A stretch of 6,636 nucleotides of DNA from an uncultured Faecalicoccus sp. (GTDB lineage Bacteria; Bacillota_I; Bacilli_A; Erysipelotrichales; Erysipelotrichaceae). Position 1 is the first letter of the stretch; every line of letters begins with the position of its first letter. Below are positions 1 through 6,174 of this stretch, one piece after another. The stretch covers positions 1 to 6,636 of the forward strand of contig CABVDD010000062.1 in assembly GCA_902497095.1 (NCBI GenBank). Direction: 5' to 3'. The translations under genes were made by a program, and so were the position numbers. The notes under the pieces are model-generated. The model was not told the DNA's origin. It saw only the letters and a list, made by a program, of their open reading frames with translations, and made no database searches.

Positions 1-1
1 T

Positions 2-55
2 TCAAAGGGAATTGAAAAGATGGCTGAATTGCGTTACTATTTACTAGGTATTTAG
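2..55 (+). CDS. C-terminal tail of an unidentified gene (partial)
   Basis: Frame 2 stays open from the window edge to a TAG at 53-55 and would encode a tail ending ELRYYLLGI. A terminator hairpin starts 18 nt after this stop, which fits the end of a plus-strand gene. Frame 3 is also open for 14 codons, to a TAG at 45-47, so the frame is not certain. Seventeen residues are too few to name a family. Confidence 0.35.
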   Translation, partial: SKGIEKMAELRYYLLGI

Positions 56-72
56 ACACAAACAATTATACC

Positions 73-124
73 AAAAAGGCCGGAGTATTTGACTTAAACC
101 ATCAAATATTCCGGTCCTTTTTTT
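73..124 (+). terminator. Rho-independent terminator, probably bidirectional
   Basis: The arm at 73-92 (AAAAAGGCCGGAGTATTTGA) pairs with 102-122 around a 9-nt loop, with one bulged base and one G-U pair. A run of seven T follows at 118-124. The left arm begins with five A, so the reverse transcript also has a U-run after the stem. It lies between the tail of the plus-strand gene and the stop of the convergent ATPase gene at 186, so it can serve both. Confidence 0.85.
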
Positions 125-185
125 GTATTTGAGAACTGCTTCAACCTATTTACTCGTTACAGCCCCTATTGAAATATTTAAATTA

Positions 186-2069
186 TTAAAGTTTATCTAC
201 AAATAAAGCGCGAATGGCATTGAGAACAGCGATGATCATAACACCTACATCGGCAAAGATGGCCAGCCACATATTTGCGATACCTAAAGCGCCTAATAAA
301 AGACAAATTAATTTGATACCGATTGCGAAAACAATATTTTCATAGACGATGCGAAGGCATTTCTTTGATATCTTGATGGCTTTTGCGATTTGTAAAGGAT
401 TATCATCCATCAATACAACATCGGCAGCTTCAATGGCTGCATCGCTTCCCATGGCTCCCATAGCAATTCCAATATCAGCGCGTGATAAAACAGGAGCATC
501 ATTGATACCATCGCCCACAAAGGCTAATTTAGCAGAATCTGATTTTTGAGATAACAGTTCTTCTACTTTATCGACTTTATCTCCAGGCAATAAATCACTA
601 AAAACCGCATCCAATTTTAACTGTGTACCGATTTGATCGGCCACTGCTTTTACATCACCAGTTAACATGACGAGCTTTTGCATGCCACAATTTCTTAAAG
701 CTTGTATGGCAGATACAGAATCTGGTTTCAGTACATCGGAAATGACAATGTGTCCGGCATATTTTTGATTGATGGCCATATGTAAAATGGTACCGGTATG
801 ATGACAATTAATATAAGGAACATGAAATTGATCCATCAAACGAGTGTTCCCGATCAATATATCTTGTCCATCTACTTTGGCATGGATTCCATGACCGCTG
901 ATTTCTTGAATATCGCTGACACGAGATCGATCAATGGGTTTACCATATGCTTTTTGTAAGCTTTTACTGATAGGATGTGAAGAAGCATTTTCTGCCAAAG
1001 CAGCAATTTCGATTAACTTTTTATCTTCTAATTCATTGTGATGAATACCAGAAACCTCAAACACACCTTGTGTAAGCGTACCGGTTTTATCAAAAACAAC
1101 GATCTTTGTCTTGGAAAGTGTTTCTAGATAATTGCTTCCTTTAACTAAAATACCGGCTTTACTGGCACCACCGATGCCCGCAAAGAAACTCAATGGAATA
1201 CTGATCACAAGAGCGCAAGGACAACTTATGACAAGGAATGTCAAAGCACGATAGATCCATATATGCCATTCTGGGCTCAATCCCATAAAAACAATACGAA
1301 TGATAGGTGGTAAAATGGCTAAAGCCAATGCACTGTAACAAACAGCGGGTGTATAAATTCGTGCAAATTTCGAGATAAAGTCTTCTGATTTTGATTTTCT
1401 AGAACTGGCATTTTCTACAAGATCTAAAATTTTAGATGCGGTAGATTCTTCAAATTCCTTCGTGGTTTTGATTTTTAATACACCTGTCATATTGATGCAG
1501 CCGCTGATGATTTCATCACCAGCTTGAATATCACGAGGAATGCTTTCTCCTGTCAATGCACTGGTATTTAAAGTGGAACTTCCTTCTATGACCGTTCCGT
1601 CCAAAGGAACTTTTTCACCAGGTTGTACAATAATGATACTTCCCACTTCAACTTCATCGGGATCTACTTTTTCAATGACACCATCTTTTTCTATATTGGC
1701 ATAATCAGGACGAATATCCATCAATTCGCTGATATTTCTTCGACTTTTGCCTACGGCATAGCTTTGGAACCACTCACCAATCTGATAAAACAACATAACC
1801 GCAATAGCTTCGGTATAGTCGCCGTTATCATAAATTGCCAAGGCTATGGCTCCTATGGTCGCAACGGCCATTAAAAAACATTCATCAAAAATCTGATGAT
1901 TTAAAATTCCTTTTGCGGCTTTGATCAAAATATCATAACCGACAATCAGATAAGGGATCATATAAGCTATAAAACGTAATCCGCCATCTATTTGTATAAA
2001 ATGCAGCAGAATCATCAAAAAACTTGCCAGCAGAATACGTATAAGCATTTTCTTTTGTTTTTTATTCAT
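186..2069 (-). CDS. P1B-2 type heavy-metal (Zn/Cd/Pb) efflux P-type ATPase, CadA/ZntA-like, without HMA domain
   Basis: This is an integral membrane pump that couples ATP hydrolysis to export of soft divalent metals. The 627-aa protein has the P-type hallmarks: TGES at 173-176 (actuator), DKTGT at 327-331 with phosphorylated D327, the P1B SSHP motif with H365-P366, and GDGIND at 519-524. The metal-site motif is CPC at 283-285 in transmembrane segment 6. K586 in TM7 and D607-x-G609 in TM8 are the P1B-2 (Zn/Cd/Pb) signature, not that of copper pumps. Hydrophobic segments near 8-27, 31-50, 61-80, 85-100, 240-262, 272-300, 576-598 and 600-620 give the expected eight. The protein starts directly at TM1, with no N-terminal CxxC metal-binding domain. 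The start at 2069 is chosen because GGAGG lies 7 nt upstream; a longer in-frame ATG at 2129 lies across the promoter and operator. The divergent HMA gene likely supplies the missing domain. The exact metal cannot be read from the sequence. Confidence 0.95.
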   Translation of the reverse strand: MNKKQKKMLIRILLASFLMILLHFIQIDGGLRFIAYMIPYLIVGYDILIKAAKGILNHQIFDECFLMAVATIGAIALAIYDNGDYTEAIAVMLFYQIGEWFQSYAVGKSRRNISELMDIRPDYANIEKDGVIEKVDPDEVEVGSIIIVQPGEKVPLDGTVIEGSSTLNTSALTGESIPRDIQAGDEIISGCINMTGVLKIKTTKEFEESTASKILDLVENASSRKSKSEDFISKFARIYTPAVCYSALALAILPPIIRIVFMGLSPEWHIWIYRALTFLVISCPCALVISIPLSFFAGIGGASKAGILVKGSNYLETLSKTKIVVFDKTGTLTQGVFEVSGIHHNELEDKKLIEIAALAENASSHPISKSLQKAYGKPIDRSRVSDIQEISGHGIHAKVDGQDILIGNTRLMDQFHVPYINCHHTGTILHMAINQKYAGHIVISDVLKPDSVSAIQALRNCGMQKLVMLTGDVKAVADQIGTQLKLDAVFSDLLPGDKVDKVEELLSQKSDSAKLAFVGDGINDAPVLSRADIGIAMGAMGSDAAIEAADVVLMDDNPLQIAKAIKISKKCLRIVYENIVFAIGIKLICLLLGALGIANMWLAIFADVGVMIIAVLNAIRALFVDKL

Positions 2070-2076
2070 AAGAAAG

Positions 2077-2081
2077 CCTCC
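2077..2081 (-). promoter_or_regulatory. Ribosome binding site setting the ATPase start
   Basis: On the minus strand GGAGG lies 7 nt before the ATG at 2069. The alternative upstream ATG at 2129 falls within the promoter and would add 20 residues ahead of the usual N-terminus. The start at 2069 is therefore preferred. Confidence 0.85.
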
Positions 2082-2094
2082 ATCAATATAACAA

Positions 2095-2110
2095 TTGAAC
2101 AATCGTTCAA
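2095..2110. promoter_or_regulatory. Putative ArsR/SmtB-type metal-responsive operator
   Basis: The sequence TTGAACAATCGTTCAA has perfect 6-bp arms (TTGAAC/GTTCAA) around AATC. It fits the TGAAC-n4-GTTCA layout of ArsR/SmtB-family operators (SmtB, CzrA and CadC type). It lies just downstream of the predicted ATPase -10, where a bound repressor would block transcription. No ArsR-type regulator gene is in the window, so the identity of the binding protein is inferred. Confidence 0.6.
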
Positions 2111-2120
2111 CTATAAATAT

Positions 2121-2148
2121 ACTATACATGATTTTTATAAAGAATCAA
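2121..2148 (-). promoter_or_regulatory. Putative promoter of the metal ATPase gene
   Basis: On the minus strand TTGATT (2143-2148) and TATAGT (2121-2126) are separated by 16 nt. The predicted transcription start is near 2114, which places the TTGAAC dyad in the initially transcribed region. The leader would be about 45 nt. Confidence 0.55.
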
Positions 2149-2216
2149 GAGAAATCTGTGTTGTTTTTTATTTTATAAAGTTAAATCATAATTTTATAAA
2201 AAGAAATACTTTTTAC

Positions 2217-2244
2217 TTGCATATTTCTTAAAGTGGTGTAGAGT
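2217..2244 (+). promoter_or_regulatory. Possible promoter of the HMA-domain gene
   Basis: TTGCAT (2217-2222) and TAGAGT (2239-2244) are 16 nt apart; an overlapping TAGAAT at 2244-2249 is an alternative -10. Both boxes match consensus only partly, so the assignment is weak. The location just upstream of the operator-like repeats supports it. Confidence 0.35.
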
Positions 2245-2252
2245 AGAATTAT

Positions 2253-2274
2253 CAATTAAATAATTGTTCAATTA
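2253..2274. promoter_or_regulatory. Operator-like inverted repeats upstream of the HMA gene
   Basis: Three alternating hexamers, CAATTA-AA-TAATTG-TT-CAATTA, form two overlapping inverted repeats. Read on the minus strand, 2256-2271 is TTGAACAATTATTTAA, which keeps the left half of the ATPase operator but has a degenerate right half. Both sites share AATTGAACAAT. The site lies between the predicted -10 and the ribosome binding site. Co-regulation with the ATPase is inferred. Confidence 0.5.
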
Positions 2275-2283
2275 AGAAATTAA

Positions 2284-2288
2284 AGGAG
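2284..2288 (+). promoter_or_regulatory. Ribosome binding site setting the HMA gene start
   Basis: AGGAG is 7 nt before the ATG at 2296 but only 1 nt before the in-frame ATG at 2290. This fixes the start at the second ATG and shortens the protein by two residues. Confidence 0.85.
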
Positions 2289-2295
2289 AATGACA

Positions 2296-2514
2296 ATGAA
2301 AAAGACGTATAAGATTGATGTGGATTGTGCTAACTGCGCTAACAAAATGGAAATGGCCGCTAAAAAGACAGAGGGAGTAAAAGATGCGGTTGTAAATTTT
2401 ATGACTTTAAAAATGAAAGTGGAATTTGAAGAAGGTGTAGATATTTCTACAGTGATGAAGGAAGTTCAAAAAAGTTGTAAGAAAGTGGAATCAGACTGTG
2501 AAATCTTTTTGTAA
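2296..2514 (+). CDS. Stand-alone HMA-domain heavy-metal-binding protein (metallochaperone-like)
   Basis: This is a small soluble protein of 72 aa made of a single heavy-metal-associated (ferredoxin-like, beta-alpha-beta-beta-alpha-beta) domain. The metal site is DCANC at residues 10-14, with C11 and C14 followed by the family's A-x-K-x-E helix start. This version resembles the N-terminal domains of CadA-type pumps (DCANCA) more than the CopZ form. C61 and C68 near the end are extra possible metal ligands. The start at 2296 is chosen because AGGAG (2284-2288) lies 7 nt upstream; an ATG at 2290 would be only 1 nt from it. The gene is divergent from an ATPase that lacks this domain, so it probably delivers metal to that pump or regulates it. 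Its metal is not determined by the sequence. A terminator follows, so it is transcribed alone. Confidence 0.9.
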   Translation: MKKTYKIDVDCANCANKMEMAAKKTEGVKDAVVNFMTLKMKVEFEEGVDISTVMKEVQKSCKKVESDCEIFL

Positions 2515-2537
2515 AAGGATAAAAATATATAAGAAAT

Positions 2538-2582
2538 AGAGAGAAGCGATGTTGTGATATTGAACCAGCTTCTCTCTTTTTT
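2538..2582 (+). terminator. Rho-independent terminator of the HMA gene
   Basis: A perfect 10-bp stem, AGAGAGAAGC (2538-2547) with GCTTCTCTCT (2568-2577), is followed by a T-run to 2582. The 20-nt loop is long. It sits between convergent genes, 95 nt beyond the kinase stop, and no better terminator for the kinase is visible. The reverse-strand U-run is broken, so termination there would be weaker. Confidence 0.85.
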
Positions 2583-2676
2583 AATAAGGTTAAATGTATT
2601 GGATGATGAAATAATACTATATTAATAATAAATTTGATAAATCAGGTTATGCGTATATAAAATGATTCGATTCAAT

Positions 2677-3591
2677 TTACTTATTATGTTGTGCATCAAT
2701 CTTCTGTTTTCTTTTTATGACAGTTTCTAAAGAAGGAATCGAAAGCATACCGCCAAATGTTTCTGTAGATATAGAAGCTGTTAAAGAAGCCATTTCTATA
2801 ACAGAGGGTAAAGAAAGCTGCTTTCCTAAGAAATACACAAAAGCACCATGAAAAATATCGCCTGCACCTGTTGAATCCATTGTATTTGTCTTAAAGGTAG
2901 GAATATGGTGAATTTGATGGTTTTCTTGATAAAGAACACCTCTTTCACCAATCGTAATGATAATATGTTTTTTATTAAGATGTTCTAACTTTGAAAAAAT
3001 CGCATGGAGTTGATCTGGGTCTTCAAGGTTGATTTCCTGGTCGGTATAAGTGCGACTTAGATCTTCACTGCATACAAAGTAATCTACAAGCGGAGCTAAT
3101 TTGTCGGTCCATGGTTTAATGGATCCTGCATCCATGATAGAAATAGCGTTAGGATATTTTTGAAGTGCTTGTAAGGCAATATCTGTTTCACGTCCGTCAA
3201 TCAAAATCAGATTGGGATCTTCTTTAGGCCATTTCGGTTTTATAGGCGTTTCTTGTAAAGGATGATTAAAAATGGTGCGATTTCCATTTTGTGTATTGGT
3301 AAGAATACAACTGATGCTGGTAGAAACAGATGCGTCTATTAGAATTGATTTGGTTGAGATACCCATTTCACAAAGTTGTTTAAGAATTTCCTTTCCCCAA
3401 AAATCATCTCCAATACGTGCGATAAGAGAAGTATCACAACCCCATTTAGCCAATAAAGCTGCCGCATTTGTGGCAGGTGCTCCTATACATTCCGTACGAG
3501 AATTTATGACATATTTTCTATTTTCTGCAATAGACTGTTTTAAAGGAAATGTTAAATCATAGACGATCTGTCCGATACATAAAATTTTCAT
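2677..3591 (-). CDS. PfkB-family carbohydrate (ribokinase-like) kinase
   Basis: This is a cytoplasmic ATP-dependent kinase of the ribokinase/PfkB fold that phosphorylates a sugar or nucleoside; the substrate is not readable. At 304 aa it has normal family length. The N-terminal strand MKILCIGQIVYD carries the substrate-contacting D12. The first PfkB signature region is GAPATNAA at 37-44, with GA where many members have GG, then GD at 61-62. The second signature, DSTGAGD at 239-245, gives the anion hole and catalytic base D245. An in-frame TAA 9 nt upstream rules out a longer protein, so the ATG at 3591 is the start. No Shine-Dalgarno sequence precedes it, and the -10 element is so close that the message is probably leaderless. 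It is divergent from the HAD phosphatase gene and convergent with the HMA gene, and no sugar transporter is nearby to hint at the substrate. Confidence 0.93.
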   Translation of the reverse strand: MKILCIGQIVYDLTFPLKQSIAENRKYVINSRTECIGAPATNAAALLAKWGCDTSLIARIGDDFWGKEILKQLCEMGISTKSILIDASVSTSISCILTNTQNGNRTIFNHPLQETPIKPKWPKEDPNLILIDGRETDIALQALQKYPNAISIMDAGSIKPWTDKLAPLVDYFVCSEDLSRTYTDQEINLEDPDQLHAIFSKLEHLNKKHIIITIGERGVLYQENHQIHHIPTFKTNTMDSTGAGDIFHGAFVYFLGKQLSLPSVIEMASLTASISTETFGGMLSIPSLETVIKRKQKIDAQHNK

Positions 3592-3592
3592 G

Positions 3593-3621
3593 GTATCATT
3601 TTAACACAGATTCGATATAAT
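3593..3621 (+). promoter_or_regulatory. Promoter of the HAD phosphatase gene
   Basis: A perfect TATAAT at 3616-3621 has a weak -35, GTATCA (3593-3598), 17 nt upstream. The predicted start near 3628 leaves a leader of about 17 nt with AGAGGG as ribosome binding site. The element overlaps the divergent kinase promoter. Confidence 0.6.
3598..3606 (-). promoter_or_regulatory. Extended -10 promoter of the PfkB kinase gene (leaderless start)
   Basis: On the minus strand TGTTAAAAT is an extended -10 (TGn plus TAAAAT). Its last base is 6 nt before the ATG, so transcription should begin at or within about 1 nt of the start codon. No good -35 is seen at 17 nt (GTCTTA), which is tolerable with a TGn motif. 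Confidence 0.55.
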
Positions 3622-3644
3622 AAGACGGTAAGAGGGAATGATAA

Positions 3645-4307
3645 ATGATAGAAGCAGTTATATTTGATATGGATGGACTGATGTTTAATACAGAGGTCAT
3701 GTTTAAAAAGTTGTTTAGATCCGCTTTGGATCAAAATCAGATTCCAGCTCCCGATTTTGTTGTCGATGCTATGGTTGGATGTGATTCTAGAAGAGTACAG
3801 ATATTTGAACAAGAATATCCAGGTATTACAGAAACAATGGCTTATTGTCAAAAACATAGGATGGACTATTTTTTTAAGATGTTTCCAGAGGCTGGATCTG
3901 CCAATATGCCAGGATTACAAGAATTGATTGCCTATTTAGATCAACAAGATATACCATATGCCATCGCATCAAGTTCGGCACCTGAAGATATTCGAAGAAT
4001 GGTGGAACATGCCGGATTTAAGATTTCTTATAAGATCATTACAAGTTCAAAAGAAGGTATAGCATCTAAGCCGGCACCAGATATCTTTTTGGAAACGGCT
4101 AGAAGGTTAAATGTTGATCCAAAAAATTGTTTAGTATTGGAAGACAGTAAAAATGGAATTATTGCGGCTGCCGGAGCACAAATGCATTCTATTTTTGTAC
4201 CGGATCAAATTATGCCGGATGAAGAAATGAAAGCTTATATTCAAACAACTTGTAAAAGCTTAAAGGACGTTATACCATATTTAGAAAATCAAAAAGCCAT
4301 GGTATAA
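3645..4307 (+). CDS. HAD superfamily subfamily IA phosphatase, beta-phosphoglucomutase-like
   Basis: This is a cytoplasmic haloacid dehalogenase-fold hydrolase or phosphomutase of 220 aa, normal for the family. Motif I is DMDG at 8-11, with nucleophile D8 and acid/base D10. Motif II is the serine run at 109-111, motif III is K142 in SKPAPD, and motif IV is EDS at 166-168, whose acidic pair binds magnesium. A helical cap domain lies between motifs I and II, as in the beta-phosphoglucomutase/phosphoglycolate phosphatase group. Residue 15 is N where many relatives have D (FNTE versus FDTE). The natural substrate cannot be read from these motifs. The ATG at 3645 has AGAGGG 8 nt upstream. guaA begins 28 nt after its stop, so read-through is possible, although guaA also has its own promoter. 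The divergent sugar kinase hints at sugar phosphates, but this is only inference. Confidence 0.92.
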   Translation: MIEAVIFDMDGLMFNTEVMFKKLFRSALDQNQIPAPDFVVDAMVGCDSRRVQIFEQEYPGITETMAYCQKHRMDYFFKMFPEAGSANMPGLQELIAYLDQQDIPYAIASSSAPEDIRRMVEHAGFKISYKIITSSKEGIASKPAPDIFLETARRLNVDPKNCLVLEDSKNGIIAAAGAQMHSIFVPDQIMPDEEMKAYIQTTCKSLKDVIPYLENQKAMV

Positions 4308-4308
4308 T
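4280..4308 (+). promoter_or_regulatory. Promoter of guaA inside the end of the HAD gene
   Basis: TTTAGA (4280-4285, 4 of 6 to TTGACA) and a perfect TATAAT (4303-4308) are separated by 17 nt. The -10 contains the HAD stop codon. The leader would be about 20 nt, too short for a purine riboswitch. A 6-bp inverted repeat, AGCCAT/ATGGCT (4295-4300 and 4307-4312), brackets the -10. Confidence 0.65.
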
Positions 4309-4322
4309 GGCTAAGAGATAAG

Positions 4323-4327
4323 AGGAG
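4323..4327 (+). promoter_or_regulatory. Ribosome binding site deciding the guaA start
   Basis: AGGAG is 8 nt before the ATG at 4336 and 5 nt before an in-frame GTG at 4333. The ATG has the better codon and spacing and is preferred; the GTG would add one residue. Confidence 0.75.
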
Positions 4328-4335
4328 ACAAAGTG

Positions 4336-5883
4336 ATGAAAAAAGAACTCGTGATCGTTCTGGATTTTGGAGGACAGTATAACCAATTAGTAGCCCGTCG
4401 TGTCCGGGAATGCAATGTGTATTGTGAAATTTATTCGTATAAAACAGATTTAGAAAAAATCAAAGCGATGAATCCGAAAGGTATCATTTTAACTGGTGGT
4501 CCAAACAGTTGTTATGAAGCAGATTCACCGACTTATTCAAAAGAATTATTTGAATTAGGGATTCCGGTATTAGGTTTGTGTTATGGTGCGCAGCTGATGA
4601 TGCACGTATTAGGCGGTAAAGTTGAAAAAGCCGATGCCCGCGAATATGGAAAGACGGAAGTCATCATAGATAAAACGGAATCTAAAATCTTTGAGGGTGT
4701 AAGTCCAAAGACGATTTGTTGGATGTCACATTTTGATTATATTTCAAAAGTAGCACCGGGATTTGAAATTACCAGTCATACAGAAAACTGCCCATGTGCT
4801 TCTGCGGAAAAAGAAGATGAAAAACTATATGCGATTCAGTTCCATCCAGAAGTATTGCATACGCAGGAAGGTACAAAGATGTTATATAACTTTGTGCGAA
4901 ATATCTGTGGATGTGCCGGCGATTGGCGCATGGATTCTTTTGTGGAAGATCAAATCAAAGCCATTCGTGAAAAAGTGGGCGATGGAAAAGTACTTTGTGC
5001 ACTTAGCGGCGGTGTAGATTCTTCTGTTGCAGCGGTTTTATTGTCAAAGGCGATTGGAAATCAATTGACTTGTGTCTTTGTAGATCATGGTCTGCTTCGA
5101 AAAAATGAAGGCGATGAAGTAGAAGCGGTTTTTGGTCCTGAAGGACCATATGAGTTGAATTTTATTCGTGTCAATGCTCAGGAGCGTTATTATAGTAAGT
5201 TAAAAGGTGTAACCGAACCGGAAGCAAAACGTAAGATCATTGGTGAAGAATTCATCCGTGTGTTTGAAGAAGAAGCCAAGAAAATTGGAACAGTAGATTT
5301 CTTGGTACAGGGAACAATTTATCCAGATGTGGTAGAAAGTGGTTTAGGCGGTGAAAGTGCTGTCATTAAATCACATCATAATGTTGGTGGCTTACCGGAT
5401 CATGTTGATTTTAAGGAAATCATTGAACCTTTGCGTGATTTATTTAAAGATGAAGTGCGCAAGGCTGGATTAGAACTAGGAATACCGGAATATCTGGTAT
5501 TCCGTCAACCTTTCCCAGGACCAGGATTAGGAATTCGTATCATTGGTGAAGTAACAGCGGATAAGGTACGTATCGTACAGGATGCCGATGCGATCTATCG
5601 CGAAGAAATTGCCAAGGCTGGTCTAGATCGAAGTATTGGACAGTACTTTGCGGCATTGACCAATATGCGCTCTGTCGGTGTCATGGGCGATGAAAGAACG
5701 TATGATTATGCCATAGCTTTACGAGCTGTTAATACAATTGATTTTATGACGGCAGAATCGGCACAGATTCCGTATGAGGTATTGAATAAGGTGATGTCTA
5801 GAATCATTAATGAGGTACGCGGGGTCAATCGTGTAATGTATGATTTGACGAGTAAGCCGCCGGGAACGATAGAGTTCGAGTGA
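4336..5883 (+). CDS. guaA: GMP synthase (glutamine-hydrolysing)
   Basis: This cytoplasmic enzyme of purine synthesis converts XMP, ATP and glutamine to GMP. The 515-aa protein is of normal bacterial length and holds both functional halves. The N-terminal class I glutamine amidotransferase has nucleophile C82 in GLCYG and the H170/E172 pair in FHPE. The ATP-pyrophosphatase domain has the P-loop SGGVDSS at 224-230. The C-terminal XMP-binding/dimerisation region contains QPFPGPGLGIRI from 391 and ends KPPGTIEFE, close to the usual KPPATIEWE. All catalytic positions are intact. It may be co-transcribed with the HAD gene, but a good promoter overlaps the HAD stop. No guanine riboswitch or other long leader is present. 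An IS30-type element lies downstream; the 3' ends of guaA genes are known integration sites for genomic islands, but here the end looks undisturbed. Confidence 0.98.
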   Translation: MKKELVIVLDFGGQYNQLVARRVRECNVYCEIYSYKTDLEKIKAMNPKGIILTGGPNSCYEADSPTYSKELFELGIPVLGLCYGAQLMMHVLGGKVEKADAREYGKTEVIIDKTESKIFEGVSPKTICWMSHFDYISKVAPGFEITSHTENCPCASAEKEDEKLYAIQFHPEVLHTQEGTKMLYNFVRNICGCAGDWRMDSFVEDQIKAIREKVGDGKVLCALSGGVDSSVAAVLLSKAIGNQLTCVFVDHGLLRKNEGDEVEAVFGPEGPYELNFIRVNAQERYYSKLKGVTEPEAKRKIIGEEFIRVFEEEAKKIGTVDFLVQGTIYPDVVESGLGGESAVIKSHHNVGGLPDHVDFKEIIEPLRDLFKDEVRKAGLELGIPEYLVFRQPFPGPGLGIRIIGEVTADKVRIVQDADAIYREEIAKAGLDRSIGQYFAALTNMRSVGVMGDERTYDYAIALRAVNTIDFMTAESAQIPYEVLNKVMSRIINEVRGVNRVMYDLTSKPPGTIEFE

Positions 5884-5924
5884 AGTAACAATAAATCGTA
5901 ATAAGAGCATAAAAAATTAAGCTG

Positions 5925-5945
5925 AAGTGAAAAAGTAAATTCCAC
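5925..5945 (-). repeat. IS-end-like repeat, copy 1
   Basis: Read on the minus strand it begins GTGGAATTTACTTTTTCACT. It matches copy 3 (6113-6133) at 17 of 21 positions in the same orientation. Its last 8 bp, AATTCCAC, are a perfect inverted repeat of the first 8 bp of copy 2, across a 22-nt spacer. Confidence 0.65.
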
Positions 5946-5967
5946 ACCCAAGGCGCGATTTAGAAAA

Positions 5968-5985
5968 GTGGAATTAAATCTTACA
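5968..5985 (+). repeat. IS-end-like repeat, copy 2 (inverted)
   Basis: GTGGAATTAAATCTTACA on the plus strand matches the first 18 bases of minus-strand copy 3 at 15 of 18 positions. It forms an 8-bp inverted repeat with copy 1. The guaA terminator begins 2 nt after it. Confidence 0.65.
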
Positions 5986-5986
5986 G

Positions 5987-6020
5987 AATCTCTGATTTCA
6001 TAAAGATCTCAGAGATTTTT
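5987..6020 (+). terminator. Rho-independent terminator of guaA
   Basis: AATCTCTGA (5987-5995) pairs perfectly with TCAGAGATT (6009-6017) around a 13-nt loop, and T residues run to 6020. It is oriented to stop plus-strand transcription from guaA. On the reverse strand no U-run follows. Confidence 0.8.
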
Positions 6021-6112
6021 GTTTGAGGAATTCTCTCTTTCTGTTATATTGATATTGTCTGCAAGAGTTATTTCAACACCACAAAAAGAACACTGGATCT
6101 TAGATTTTTTTA

Positions 6113-6133
6113 AAGTGTAAGACTAAGTTCCAC
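6113..6133 (-). repeat. IS-end-like repeat, copy 3, near the transposase stop
   Basis: Read on the minus strand it begins GTGGAACTTAGTCTTACACT. It lies about 60 nt beyond the transposase stop codon, where the terminal repeat of an IS30-family element is expected. Its pattern resembles terminal repeats of Firmicutes IS30 elements as I recall them (GTTGCACTTA..T...ACAATT), which is a weak basis. Confidence 0.5.
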
Positions 6134-6174
6134 TGTTCTGTTGATTGATCAGATTTTGAAGCTCCTGCTGCACT

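Noticed and set aside
1623..1874. Plus-strand open frame of 83 codons inside the ATPase gene.
   Set aside because: It lies wholly antisense to a clearly coding region and has no ribosome binding site or family features.
2070..2129. Twenty-residue N-terminal extension of the ATPase from an ATG at 2129.
   Set aside because: It overlaps the predicted -10 and operator and lacks a ribosome binding site, while the ATG at 2069 has GGAGG at 7 nt.
2583..2676. A separate terminator or small RNA downstream of the PfkB kinase gene.
   Set aside because: The stretch is simply AT-rich; no stem with a following T-run on the minus strand could be found.
4308..4335. Possible guanine/purine riboswitch ahead of guaA.
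   Set aside because: Only about 20 nt lie between the predicted transcription start and the start codon, far too short for a purine aptamer.
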